Source of the DNA: Erigeron canadensis
Lineage: Eukaryota; Streptophyta; Magnoliopsida; Asterales; Asteraceae
Direction: 5' to 3'
Length of the DNA: 64,000 nt
NCBI RefSeq assembly: GCF_010389155.1
Contig: NC_057768.1
Coordinates: forward strand, 24,933,966 to 24,997,965
Shown here: positions 48,801-60,627 of the stretch, piece by piece
Position numbering within the stretch: the stretch's first letter is position 1
How the letters are laid out: every line of letters begins with the position of its first letter
Notes under the pieces: model-generated
Told to the model about the DNA's origin: nothing
The model's input: the letters and a program-made list of their open reading frames with translations, nothing else
The model's database searches: none
Program-made: the position numbers and the translations under genes

Positions 48801-51701
48801 AATAACCTCCAACTCAAGAACAAATACTATTCAATCAACCAACAAAAATTACTTCTTGCAGCTTAGAAAAAACAATAGTTTACAAGGAACAAGCAATGTG
48901 CACCTTTTGCACTCTCTCATCCTTCCTGTCAGATCCTCCAACTGTTTGCTTTTTCTGGAGGTCTCTTTAATGTTTCCCAGCTTCTGAAACCCATTTCTAC
49001 ATCCAAAAAAATAGTCATGATTCTTTCAACTGAAGTGAAGAGTATTATCACACTGAAAAGAATTCTCATTAACCACAGCATTTAAGTGACCGCTTTAAAT
49101 GATCTAGAATTCCAATTTGAAGATGTGATAAAAAGTATACACAGATTGCATATAAACAGAAGTTCAATCAGATAATAATTTGACAAGCTTAAGATATTCT
49201 TTAAGATTGTATAACTACAATTAACTTGAAATGAGAATCAAAGCTTACAAAACTAAATATTAATATAGCACACAAAAACTGATAAGATCATAAAAGAAGT
49301 GTACTTGATGATATCTTCAGTAAGTTTACTATAATAGAGCAGATATGGGGTCAAAGGAAAAGAAAAGATAGCTCGATTACAGGACACCCTCAAGGCTAGT
49401 CATGCTCTAAAACACAAAACAACTTATAAGAACAATATCTTTATGGCCTAGTGTTTAAGAAACCTACAAATGGAATACAAGAGCCTTTAAGTGCAATGTG
49501 TGTTCAGAGATAGATTCTCAAGCATAAACACCTAAAGGATGTGGTCGGCTAGTGTAGGACTTGTTATATCCCATAATTTTCCACAATTTGAGATCAAGCA
49601 GCGAACCCATCATTGGCGAGGGTAGGAAATGAATAAATCGATAATAAACTCGAAAACAGTCAAACCAAATGAGAATCTACAGCACGAATGGTATAACTCA
49701 GTACCCTCCTATCTAAAGCAATTCCTTAGATATATTTCAAGGATTCAAATATCTGTAGATTATTTCATTACATGAATAGTGGCACCCCCTTATTCTTTTT
49801 TGGCTCCTTTTTGTAATGCTATTCTTACCAACATTGCAACCAAATATTTACATTAGATACCATACTGGCAGTAGTGTATCAAGACTCCCTCAATCTTAAG
49901 CAAGACCTCATCTACCTACTCTTGTCCTCATGTGAATGTCATCCACTCTTGTGTTCCAAACATACATCTCAACATCAACATTAATACACACACACACAGT
50001 CCCACCCCCAATTATACATACACACAGTAAGATGGTGGACAGCACTCGAGTTAAATCCATTGAAAACCTTAACTCAAAGCAAATAAAGCCGTTTTTCAAC
50101 GAGATCATATACAAAGAAATTAAACTTGTACGTAATTAAAACTTGAAGCACTACCAAGAGTAAAATGACTAATTAAGACTATGATGTACGATTATCTACA
50201 GTCAACAACAATGCACGTGTAAAGAAGCACGGATATTCAAAACCAAAGTGTAGCCCAATAACCTATCTAACAATCCAGATATGAAGTCTTTGAATATATG
50301 ATCCTATAATTAGAGTATTAGACAATGGCATTCCTATCGATTCTACCAGACATAGGTTAAGTAAAAGAAATCAAGTTAGACACAAATTACATTGCTGGTG
50401 ACAACTGAAAAATAAAAATTATAACTGAAGTAATCCCCGTGTCATCTTTTTGTTGACCCTTTAATACTGAAGTGATCCTTTATATATCAATTTAAAAGCA
50501 AAGTTGAACAACAGTATAAAGTATGTTCTAGAAAACAGGTTACGAACCACTTCGAGCATCAGTATATCACTTGAATTAGTTACTCTTGTTTGATCTTTGT
50601 CAAAGAGGTTAAGACCCAACTCACTCTGATTAGCGACAAATCCCTAGATACAGACTTCAGATTACTAGCTAGAAAAAAACTCTTTCCCCAGGTTCATCAA
50701 TTGTCATTACTCATCTTGCAGAGCATGTTCCAACCCTCATAGGCTCATATTAGTTCTAGTTCAAAGATAATATTATAGAATCAAAACTCGAATTCCTCTG
50801 AATGCATTTATTTTTTGAAGTTCAACCCTTATGTCTGCTCATTTATCCATAAATCCCTACTTAGCTTTGCTTAAAGCTATCTAAACACTCGAGCTGATCA
50901 GTAATCAGTGACTGCAATAAATGAAGACAGTCATAAGCTGTGTCTTGTGAAATTCACCATTTTACAATTTATTATTCTAAGCACCTGAAACAACCAACTC
51001 CTAACTCCTAAGGCACTTTGTGCACCCTGTTAAGTTCACAACTCTTCTCGTAACTCATAGGCACCAATATCAACTTTAAAAAAAAAGTTTTTTCTTTACT
51101 TGTACACCTACACGTACACTTATAGAAACAGCTTCAGACATACATATGCGACAAGAAATACTACTTGAAGACTTTAACTGACATCTCACATACCGATAAA
51201 TGAAATCTAGGGTGGTATTTAAATTAGCATATAAGCCGAGCTTATTATAACATAACTCCTCTTTTTCATCCAAAACATCTTATTAGCATTAATCAGCTCA
51301 TACCAAAAAAAGCCAATATCGAGTAGCTTATCCAAATGGGCTTAACAACCTAAATAAGTTTTGTTTTGCAAATAAGCATCAAAGCACATTAAGAAAGTCG
51401 CGGTATGTATATATATATATATATATACACACAACACAGACTACTATCACAAACTCTAAAGTTGCTAAGTTAGTAACATATGAACTTAAAATGTATAATA
51501 AACTATAATGATTGTAGGAGCTCCAATTTCACCATAAATATAATACTAATAAAAAAAATAACAAAAATAATGCATATAAAAATTATTATTATTAATAAAA
51601 ATAAAAAAGGGGGGGACTTACTCAAGGGCACGAAAATTGTCACGGATTTCACCACAGATCTGCTCCATTTGAGGGTTCATTTGCAAATCAGGATTCGCCA
51701 T
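45817..51701 (-). CDS. NPSN13: Novel plant SNARE (NPSN13-like Qb-SNARE)
   Basis: Ten coding exons on the minus strand, all in phase: 51701-51622, 48996-48904, 48747-48654, 47162-47125, 46864-46767, 46596-46517, 46438-46382, 46286-46194, 46100-46026, 45921-45817, giving 270 residues (family about 260-270). Layout: an N-terminal coiled region (MANPDLQMNPQMEQICGEI start, KQLEDLTGRMRECKRL), the motif GNKRVELFDMGAG, a SNARE helix at about 136-211 (NQEL, RMDETDQAIERSKQ, then QTDQMGRIVNELDTIQFS), a transmembrane segment at about 216-237 and a short C-terminal tail (KDIRDIPGLAPP) typical of NPSNs. By family it pairs with the syntaxin KNOLLE or PEN1-type partners in cell-plate and plasma-membrane fusion. 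The assignment to NPSN13 rather than NPSN11/12 rests on the N-terminus and the ELFDMGAG motif. Intron 1 is 2.6 kb; intron 3 contains a hAT-like element. Confidence 0.92.
47439..48472. mobile_element. Non-autonomous hAT-like element in SNARE intron 3, perfect 8-bp duplication
   Basis: The left end is tagaggtggcaaaat; the right end, read on the opposite strand, is tagagccggcaactt. Perfect 8-base direct repeats, agtaaaag, lie at 47431-47438 and 48473-48480. The interior is non-coding: repeated cgggtcataacgggt words at the left, gaagttggttgtaac repeated at about 48010-48260, and tcacccaa words at the right. It sits wholly between exons 3 and 4. Confidence 0.82.
48997..51621 (-). other. Intron 1 of the SNARE gene
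   Basis: Donor CTTGA|gtaagt at 51622/51621 and acceptor atgtag before 48996. AT-rich with a (TA)n run near 51405; no nested gene was recognised. Confidence 0.6.
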
Positions 51702-52194
51702 TTTTCTTTTTTTCTCTTCTGTTATATATATTATATATATTTTTTTATGCCAAATAATAATAATTTGATTACAAAATTATATTTTTTTGACACCAAAAAG
51801 AAAAAAGTTAAAAACTTTAATAGCTAAGAATTGTTAACATTATGATTTAGAGTAAACCCACTTCACCATATAAGATTTTGGTAACTGGGTTGGCTTGTTT
51901 TTTAATCTGAAAACGCTAAACAACTGTAAAAAAGGGGAATGTTTTTTTTTTTTTTACTGTAGAATACAAGAATGATAGATACAGATTGATAGATAGATTT
52001 TAGGTGAAGTATGAATTGGTGTTTGTGTGTGTTGCTTCCTAGGGTTTCACAATGAGAGAGAGAAGGTGTTGTTTATAGCCTGTATTTGCTGTTTGCCCAC
52101 CTGTAAAGAATTGCCATTTTTATTCAAAATATATTTCTATTTTTTATTTTTATTTATTACTCTATTTATTACTTTATTCAATTATTAATGTTAA
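51702..52194 (-). promoter_or_regulatory. 5' leader and promoter region of the SNARE gene
   Basis: Region immediately upstream of the ATG at 51701, with an A/G-rich tract on the minus strand (agaaaaaaagaaaa near 51705) and TA-rich stretches. The transcription start cannot be fixed. Confidence 0.35.
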
Positions 52195-52512
52195 TTTTTT
52201 TTAAAGATGAATTTTGCTTTGAAAACTTCGGGTCTAGATTCAATAACGGGTGGTCTAGCATACGTTGTTGTAACCGGATCCGTGTTAGAGAGCTTCCTCG
52301 AAATAGAAACGCCTATTTCAAATATCCGATGGGGAAAACCTACTAATCCGTCCGAAGGCACGAAGATTAATAGGGGTAACCCTATCTCTCAAACTTTAAT
52401 CTGTGTATACCCAAGACAAGCCTTCATAAAGGACTTCTTATGTCCTCCCCATGTCATAAATACAAAACCTCTTGAATGAGTGATGATCTTTCAACCATTG
52501 AGCTAAATTAAA
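52195..52512 (-). mobile_element. SINE family 2 copy
   Basis: On the minus strand: tRNA-like head tttagctcaatggttgaaag, a body with ctctctaacacggatccgg, tatgctagaccacccgttat and an A-tract (tttttt on plus near 52195). Same order as at 29764-30053 and 25724-26029. The open frame over this interval is not a gene. About 318 bases; the target repeat is unclear. Confidence 0.68.
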
Positions 52513-53214
52513 TTAAAATTATCCGTGCAATGTGACGGTGTTCGTGGCGGTTGATGAGCGAGATAATTAACTTAATTTTCAAACAAGTTTTAAATTTATA
52601 ATTACACGTTTAACTTCTCTAAGAAAGTAGCTAGGTGAAATTGTAGGATTTGGGGGTTTGTCACGATTTCCTATTAAAACTAATTAAACCGAAAGTAATA
52701 TAGAAGCCGCAACCGCTTATTCAGCGAGAAGCTTCGGTTAAATCTGAAATTTGAATTGAAAAGCAAATAACAATAATTAAATAAAAAACTTGTTCAGCAT
52801 CTCCGATCTCATGACACGACCGAAATACTATTTTATCTACTTGCTAGTCTGCTGAAAACTTAATCACGACTCAGATTCTCGATAGATTCACTTTGACTAA
52901 GTAACTAGTGTTGTCCCTAGACTTACACTAATCTTTAAACAAACTCTCGTTAGATTCACTGTTTAAGCATTAATAACCTAAGTTTGTGTTACTAGTCCAT
53001 CTTTTAGTATACCTGGCTTTTAAGCCATGACCAGATAATAATTTCCTTCGGTTACCACATGCCACGTTTCCATGTCACTGGATCGCGTCTGACATTGTTA
53101 AGCATCATGTTCACCTTATTCTAATTATTATGGTTCTGGATCCCTCTGTTTGAAGTGAATCACTTTTTACATCTAATTATAGACTGATCATTGAACTTAA
53201 GTTAATACATGCAT
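52513..53214. other. Intergenic, no gene seen
   Basis: Possibly part of the same unclassified element as repeat D that follows, but boundaries are not visible. Confidence 0.35.
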
Positions 53215-53875
53215 ATATAGAACCTATAATAATATGAAGAACTCATTAACCATAGATCTACGATAAACAGTATATACAATCCAACATATCTAACAAATAA
53301 AATAAGATAAATAAACGTCTACATGACATCGATCCAAACAAATATCCAACCTACTAGCCTGACATTATTAAAGGAATAACAAAGTCTGAAAAGCTGAAAG
53401 ACATTGTTTACTAACTGAAAGTAAATAAAAGAAATAGATCTAGGTTGAGGATGAAGATTGAGAGGTATTAGAAGCTCCAAAACCTCCTTGGAATATACAA
53501 AATCGACCTAGGGTTTGTATGTGGCGGCTAGGGCTGCTGAATCGGCTAACGTCGGTTTATTCGTATTTATATAGGCTAAAGTCAGTTTGCTAAATTGGGC
53601 CGCCCAGCGGCGCTGGTACTGGGCTCCAGAGGCGCTGGGGCCTCCATTTGTTGGGCCAGCGGCTCTCACAGCTCCTGCTGCTCTTCGATTTGCTTTCCTT
53701 TGTTCTACTCCCGAATTGTCTCCTTGTGTCTTGTAACTTCATAGGCCTTCATGTTGAGTTGATTGATGTCATTCACCCTTACTCGCATTTTCCGTGAACC
53801 TGCATTTATATCGAATCCATCAAGTACCAATAGTTTTGAAATATTAACTCATTTAGACATTGAAATGTGGCCTTA
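53215..53875 (+). repeat. Dispersed repeat D, copy 1
   Basis: Shares with 57810-58430, in the same order and orientation: ccatagatctacgataaaca, acaatccaaca, aaaagacattgttta, tagatctaggttga, cctagggtt, a GC-rich core (gcggcgctgg), cttgtgtcttgtaa, gagttg..gatg, catttaccct-like and catcaagtacca-like words. Divergence is clearly above 15 percent. No protein is encoded; probably retrotransposon-derived. Confidence 0.55.
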
Positions 53876-54339
53876 TGATGGGGGAATTTATCACAAAATG
53901 AACGCTAATCAACCACTTAGAATGAAAATAACCTTCTAGAGGTTGTAATTTCTACAAGTTATACACGTGTAATACACATGTGTAAGTTATGAAATTACAA
54001 TACAAGAGCATAGTGGTAATGACATGTATAAATTTACCACAATTATTTTTCTATAGACAAAAGCAAATAACAAATGGAAATAATTATGTTTATAGACTCA
54101 CAAGAGAAGTCTTACAAAATTAAGACTCATAAAACAACCAATTTCATAAAACAATCATCTTAACGACGATTAACATTAGAACAAGAAGTCTAAAACCAAC
54201 TTTTTTTGTAATAAAGTCTAAAACCAGATCTCAAAATTAGATTACCTGATGATATGCCTAAGCCATCAAGTGTCAACCTTCTTAAGAACTACATTCTGTA
54301 CTCGTATCACTTTCAACTTACATCTCACAGCTTCATTAA

Positions 54340-55891
54340 TCACCTTCTTTCCTTGTGCAAGGTCATATTTCTCTCCAAACAATTTTCCATAATCCACCAT
54401 CTTCTTTGGTGCTTGTTGCTTTCATGAAATAAAGTCTTTGTACAATACTTTTTTCTTAGCCTTTCTAAATGAACCTTTTGAGTAACTTCTCTCGTTGAAA
54501 CCTCAGTGACAAAACCCATATTCCACTTTGAAATTGGTTCGCCTGTATACGTGTCCAGATGACACATCAAAAAGATTCCACAGTCATCCTTGTTATTTAA
54601 GGTCCTCCATTTCATTTTTGCTAATGTGTGTTCCACTTTTCTGATTTTTGATGCTTGAAACTCCTCAAATAACGAGAAAACATACGTCGCTGCAAATAGA
54701 TAACAATTTCTAAGTAAGAATTCACAGTTGTACCAAAAGATTCGGTCTATATTATACTAAGGTCAGTTTCGGACTTCACAAAAATCCCTATCTTGAAACT
54801 TGTTCCCCTTATTATTAACATACTATACTTTCTTATCAAACTCAATTATACTATATACTTTTATCTTAATTCAGAGAATATTGTTTTATTGTTCGAAGAA
54901 CATGCATATGCTGCCTCTTTTTTGGGTTATATCTTTACACTATGTCAATTGTTCAAAGCCTTGGCTGTAACTATTCGAGTCAAATGTATCATTGTATTGC
55001 ATACTATGTCATTTTCGTATTATATTTGTTGCACATTTCACATGTATAAATGAAACTAAAATAAATTGAAGGTTGAGAACAGATTCTTACAAGAACATCA
55101 CAAACTGCACTATACTTCCCTTTATAGTCATTTGTAGTAACACTGTTATCAATTATGATGAATCCTATCCTTTTAAGGTTGAACATAACAAAATAATAGT
55201 GTTCATGTGCAATTATTGGGAAAAAAAACCTGTACATATAGTCTCAACGGTTATGTCTTTAAGCACATTTGAAAGATACAAATACATTTCTATCAAAATA
55301 ACCACTACAGTTTTACCATTTTTCATTGACGGAAGTTCATCATCGCATCCCAATGCATGCTTCATATTTTTATCAAAAATCTTATAATGCTTCGTCAAAT
55401 CCCAAAGAGCCATTCCACATGTTTTTTTACTGGTTTAGAAAAAATTAGGTTATTACTTTAACCTAGAAAAAATTTAAATCAGTAAAGTTAAATATACAAT
55501 TTACAATGGTAGATGTTTGTAAAAAAAGTCTTTTAATTTGTCCACCTTTCATTTTTTGTTTTTCGTTAAGAATCAAACTCCAAATATCCATCACAGCCGC
55601 GTCTACACAAATTGTAGGTGATAGGCTTTCACAAATTGCGCGATTTAACATGTGCCCGGATTTTGTTTCATAGACGGCCTCTCTAACGGATAAACAACAA
55701 AAACAACCAATCTATAAAGATAAATGATACAATGAGTTACAGAATGAGCACTGGATAATATAAATTAATAAGTTTTATAAATAAAATAAGAATGAACTTA
55801 CTATTCATCAACATTTTCCATTACAAATACACTTCCGGAAACCATATGTTCCAACTGGCTGGTAGGCGCGTTTACATCAGTTTGCTTAAGC
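54340..55891 (-). pseudogene. Ulp1-type (C48) cysteine protease pseudogene, transposon-derived
   Basis: Protease-like exon pieces on the minus strand: 55891-55802, about 55691-55505, about 55435-55332, 55229-55091, 54689-54340. The catalytic parts are recognisable: His in AHEHYYFVMFNL, Asp in FIIIDNS, and Cys in NNKDDCGIFLM. The last exon starts in one frame (RRMFSRYLRSFKHQK) and continues in another (VEHTLAKMKWRTL...), so a one-base frameshift lies near 54645. At least one upstream junction also fails to restore phase and meets a stop. Ulp1 enzymes process SUMO, but plant transposons (for example Kaonashi MULEs) carry many Ulp1-like genes, and this one is most likely such a decayed copy. Confidence 0.68.
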
Positions 55892-56565
55892 CTATATGGA
55901 GATTCAAAGTAGTTTTATAAAAATGCTCAAGTAGTAAAGCAGAAAATTTAAAACTAAAAGAATATTTCAAATCAAAAAATAATATATAGATACTTTCAAA
56001 AGTATGTCGAATTTAAGACTATTAAAATATGCATTATATAGCTTACATAATATTAAACGGTGAAATCATGGTTGGAAATTGAATGAAAACATTGAAGATT
56101 ATGAAAATCCGACTCCATCAAGCTAGATGTTAACTCGAATAATAGAAGAAGCTCCTTCTAAAATGAAATAAGGAAGAATGTGGTTAATTACTTCGGCTTT
56201 TTTTTTTTTGAAGAAAACAAGTTGAAAGGAAAGAAATTTTGGATAAGAAGACTACATGTTAAAGCCTTTTTATATAGACACAAAAGTGGATAAACAATAA
56301 ATTTTATCTAGATTTCTTTATCTCCTTATCCTCTTAGCCAAGCTTTAACAATATCATGGTTGGAATTTATGATATTTTTATATACATAAAAAATACACCT
56401 GGCAAATGATAAATGAACTTTAAAAAAATGTTCTCTAAAAGCAATATGACTTTCAATTAATATTAACTCTCAATATTTGACTCCCATTAAATAATAAAAT
56501 AAAGATTCAAATCAATTATAAATGTTTTTCAATTAATAAAAATCTATTATATCCACAATTTACTA
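55892..56565. other. Region upstream of the Ulp1 pseudogene, no further exon recognised
   Basis: AT-rich. Any further upstream exons of the element could not be identified. Confidence 0.35.
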
Positions 56566-57537
56566 TGTTGGACTCAAGTTACTCATATATATATATATAT
56601 CCAGAAAGATTTGAATATAACAAACAACTCAAAGAAATACTTAAAGTCTTGGTTCTGGAACTGAGTCAGCTTGAATGATTCCAAGCTGAGTCAGCCTGAA
56701 CATCTTCACTGGAAGATGGTATTTTTCAAGCTACATTAAAAGGAACAAAGCACTTGGTCTGAATCAAATATGAAGAACAAGGATATAAGATTAGGCTAAT
56801 GGGTGGAAATCAGTCTGAGTCTTAAAGTCACCTTGAAGGTACATATTCAGCCTGGAGTCTTACAAGTGCTCCAGTGTTGTTACAACTTTGTATATATCAT
56901 CAATCAACTAAATAAGCATCAGAAATGACATTCTAGAAGTGCCAATTGTTGATTGTAAACATTCTATGAGGTGTCCATTTAGTTGTTGTTGCACGATCAA
57001 CCTTGGTAAGCACATGGGGAACAAAAAGGACAATGTCACTATCATAGGTACTGATCATGCAGAGACCATCAAATCAAGACGCGTGTAAAGAAATAGACGG
57101 CATCCAAGGCATGGTTGATGCCTATATAAACCCTCCTTTGTGTCTCAAGAATGTGTGCATCCTTTCATTAACTCTCACAACGATTAGAGCTATCAGCTTG
57201 GATCCGTGTTATACTCAGCTTAGGCTAGTAGAATTAATTGACAAAGTTGTAACTTGCTATTCAATCAACTAGTTAGATTTGTAGGCTAATATGTTCCACA
57301 ACTACTTGTGATTCTTTTCATTCATTAATAAAAGAATGAGTTGAAAATAAGCGTGCACTTTGTTCTTGGACTGCAACCTACTTTACTGTCTTTGTATTCT
57401 GTTTATTTTTTTACTGTTTCTTTAATATGATTAATCATAAGCTGAATATGGACAAATACTTTAACATAACTTAAATTCCGCATTAAAAGTATTTCCGAGC
57501 TGATTAAAGTGAAAAGTTGTATTCACCCCCTTCTACA
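56566..57537 (+). mobile_element. Probable solo or truncated Ty1-copia-like LTR
   Basis: Starts tgttggactc and ends cacccccttctaca, the terminal forms common for plant copia LTRs. A TATA-like tgcctatataaaccctcc lies near 57119 and a polyadenylation-like aataaaagaatg near 57327. No gag-pol follows. The flanking five bases (tacta and actct) do not match, so a clean solo LTR is not proven. Confidence 0.5.
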
Positions 57538-57809
57538 ACTCTTTGAGACATCTTAAACTATTATGTTATCTCCTTCGGGACCTATTAAACTAAATAGGAT
57601 GCATTAGTTTACAAGAAGATCAATTCCTTCATATGGAGACTCAGACGTGATTGCCTTCCAACGTCTATTGACTTTTTTGCAAAAGTTATTGATTTCAATA
57701 CTTTTAGATGTTTGCAATGTCCCCGTAGGCTTAAGTCCACAAGTCACATTTTTCAATTATGTAAGATCCCTACGAGACGAGACAATTATTAATATGTAAA
57801 ACTAGACAA

Positions 57810-58430
57810 CCATGGATCTACAATAAACACTAAACACAATCCAACAAATCTAACATTAAACAAAGTAAAATAAAAGCCTACATGATCACATAAATCAAAA
57901 CAAGTATTTAGTCTACTAGCCAAACATTATTAATAGAATTGCAAAGTATGAAAAGATAAAAGACATTGTTTACCAAGAACAAAACATAATGTAGAATGAA
58001 GATCTAGGTTGATGATGAAGAACAAGAAGTGTTTGGAACTCCAAAATCCACTTAGAAACTTGCAATTTTCGGCCTAGGGTTAGGGATCACGTCTAGTGGC
58101 TGAAAATTGCTCTCTCATTAAGTCTGGTGGTTTATTTTTCTATTATAAGGCAAAAGGTCGGTGCTGAATTTGAGGATACGAGCGGCGCTCGTAGGGGGTG
58201 ACGAGTGGTGCTCGTACCCTACTATTGCATTGCGAGCGATGCTCAAGCTTCCGACGCTCCTGATTTTCTTTGTTAAGCTTCCGTTTCACCGTCTTGTGTT
58301 TTGTAAAGTCCTTTGACATCCAAGTCGAGTTGGTAGATGACATTTACCCTAATTCGCATATTCCGTAAACATGCGTTAGTATTACATTTCATTAAGTACC
58401 AAAAGTTCATGCATATAAACTCATTTTGAT
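57810..58430 (+). repeat. Dispersed repeat D, copy 2
   Basis: Diverged direct copy of 53215-53875, with the GC-rich core here reading gcgagcgatgctc and gagcggcgctcg. The two copies flank the Ulp1 pseudogene and the copia-like LTR. Confidence 0.55.
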
Positions 58431-58835
58431 GTTAAAAACGACCAAAAGACATAGAAGAAAAGTCATAAACAAATCACTCATCACCATCCTTAAGAATCAA
58501 ACTCAAAAGTTTGGGTAAAACCGAAAGTGTCTTTGACCAGCTCGGCTGATCATCATTGACACAAATATATATATTATTATATTTATCTTAATACTTGGAT
58601 TATTGTTAGATTTTTAATTTATCATTCACATAAATATATAAAACATAAGTGATCCAATTTTTCTGTTCTTCATTTCTACTAACTTTGTAGAGAACAATAT
58701 ACTAATATATTTTTACAATTTAATCTTAAACATATATATAATAACGAATTCAAATATGAAAATAAGGTTCTTTGATGCAATTATTTTTAAGTAATTAAAA
58801 TGGTACCCGTATATATTAAAATATACAAGAGAAAG
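58431..58835. other. Intergenic, no gene seen
   Basis: AT-rich, without a supported feature. Confidence 0.4.
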
Positions 58836-59045
58836 GTACCCGCACGTTGCGGCGGTGATAGAGGTGGCGGCGGTGGTGATGATGTAATGGCGGCGGCGGC
58901 AGTGGGGTGACAGGTGGTGGTGGTGGCGGTGGCGAGCGGCGGTAGAGGCGGTGATGACGGCAGCGGTAGTGGCAGTGATGGATGGTGGTGGCACACGACG
59001 GTACCAACGGTGGTGACGGTGGAAATTGGTGGTGGTGGCGGTGAG
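58836..59045 (+). repeat. Degenerate GGN (ggt/ggc) trinucleotide tract
   Basis: Opens with gtacccgcacgttgcggcgg, then about 200 bases of ggtggcggcggtgatg-like triplets. It creates long Pro/His/Thr-rich open frames on the minus strand that are artefacts of the repeat. Confidence 0.6.
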
Positions 59046-59420
59046 TAGTGGAAGTTATTGATGTAACGTGACTATGATGTATGGTAAATCATACATTAGA
59101 ATGCGTAAATTATTGAAACTTAAAATCAATATTGAAAAATTTAAGTTTAATGTTGAAAATCAAAAGTAAATTTGCTTTATAATATAGATTTAAGTTCAAT
59201 GTTAAAAATCAAAAGTGGATTTGCTTTATAATATAGTGTAGATCATATTTGTTTAGTTTATTCAAAGGTTGATAGCTCAATTTTTAATCCATTCGAACTT
59301 TGATTTTATTAAGGAAAGTAATTATACAATATAAGTTAATCTGTATATTATATGAGTATTAAAACTAGTAGATATAAACGAAGCGCGTAACCCGACCAGG
59401 GAGAAAAGTGTAACCCGACC
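59046..59420. other. Intergenic with a short tandem duplication
   Basis: A unit of about 47 bases (aagttcaatgtt, aaaatcaaaagt, ttgctttataatatag) is duplicated at about 59145-59240. No gene. Confidence 0.45.
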
Positions 59421-59458
59421 ACCCACTATTAGCGGCGACGTCGCCGCTAATAGTGGGT
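59421..59458. repeat. 38-base perfect palindrome containing a CACTA-like terminus
   Basis: acccactattagcggcgac is followed directly by its exact reverse complement. Each half contains cactattagcgg, which begins with the CACTA of En/Spm-type transposon ends. It lies about 1.2 kb upstream of a Transposase_24 gene. Confidence 0.85.
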
Positions 59459-59509
59459 CCCAGAGTCACATGCGTCTGTAACGTTTGACCGTATCAGGTG
59501 GTGGTGGTC

Positions 59510-59545
59510 CCCACCATTAGCGGCGACGTCGCCGCTAATAGTGGG
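59510..59545. repeat. Second palindrome of the same core (36 bases, one mismatched pair)
   Basis: attagcggcgac and its reverse complement, extended by ccac/gtgg on the outside with one mismatch. Centre-to-centre distance to the first palindrome is about 89 bases. Repeated inverted motifs near an end are typical of CACTA subterminal regions that bind TNPA. Confidence 0.8.
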
Positions 59546-59574
59546 TCCCCCACTGGCAGATTTTCGATATAAAC

Positions 59575-60620
59575 AATGCAATCCATTCGTTCCTCTTCTC
59601 CTCCTCTTCTCCGGAATACTTCTCCTCCTCCTTAAGAATTTTCGTCCTCCTCCATTCTTTCTGCAGGAAAATCCTTTTTACTCCATTCTTATAACTCACA
59701 AATCCGGCCATCTATCCCCTCATCATCGTTATCAACATTCCTTTTTACACTATCTACCTTTTCCGGCTTCCCGGAGTCCTTTTTCAGGCGTATTTTTAGC
59801 GGCGACATTTTTCCGGCGAAAATTTATTCCGGCCTACCAGTTTTGCGGGGAACGTATTTTCCACCACTGACGTATGGGAAAACAGTTTTTATAGTTTTCC
59901 GGCGACTATTATTTTTTCCGGCCAGCCAGACAGTCCGTTTTTTGCTATACATATTTTTCCAGTAAACTATTTTTCAGACGAGGTAACACTCATTTACCTT
60001 TTAAATACTTGTTTTTATTTGAATATATAATAATGTTATCAAATATTTATTTCTTATAGAAATTATTAGTTATAGAATTGTTATATATTTTTGTTAGAAA
60101 ATATATGTTGAAAAAAAAAGTTAGAAAAAATATGGGTTAGAAAATACGTGTTAGAAAATATTAGTTATATAAATGTTATAGTTTAATGTTATATAAAAAA
60201 TATGTTAGGAACAAGTGTTAGTAATTATATGTTAGAAAGTATTAGTTATAGAAATATTATAGTTTTATAGTTAGGAAAGATTACTTATGTTATTATAGTT
60301 AGGAATGATATGATTTTTAGAAATTCATTAATTTTTAGGAAAACATTTGTAGTTATAATTATTGTTTATTATAGTTCAAAGTATGATTCTTAGTTAGAAA
60401 AACACTTTTTAGTATAATTGTAATTGTTAATATAGTTGTTATTAGGTTAGTATTAATGTTATAAACGAATGTTTGAAAAAAAGTTGCAAAAAAGTGGTCA
60501 TTTTAGGTATAATAATTTTGGAAAACAATTTTGTGTCGAAAATATGTTAATTTAGGTCGCACCTTTTTTATGACTTTTATGTTTGTTTATGTTATTTTAT
60601 AAATTGAGACGGCTGATGTA
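59575..60620 (+). promoter_or_regulatory. Leader region of the Transposase_24 gene, with a probable leader intron
   Basis: C/T-rich leader (cttctcctcctc) followed by many ttttccggc words between about 59755 and 59960. A donor (gacgag|gtaacac at 59981/59982) and an acceptor (gatgtag before the ATG at 60628) would remove an AT-rich intron of about 640 bases. Inferred from sequence only. Confidence 0.4.
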
Positions 60621-60627
60621 GGTTAAA

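Noticed and set aside
52207..52479. 90-codon open frame on the plus strand
   Set aside because: It is the complement of a SINE family 2 copy, with no protein similarity.
58713..59007. Three overlapping His/Pro/Thr-rich frames on the minus strand
   Set aside because: Produced by the GGN triplet tract; all frames are low complexity and no splice or start context supports a gene.
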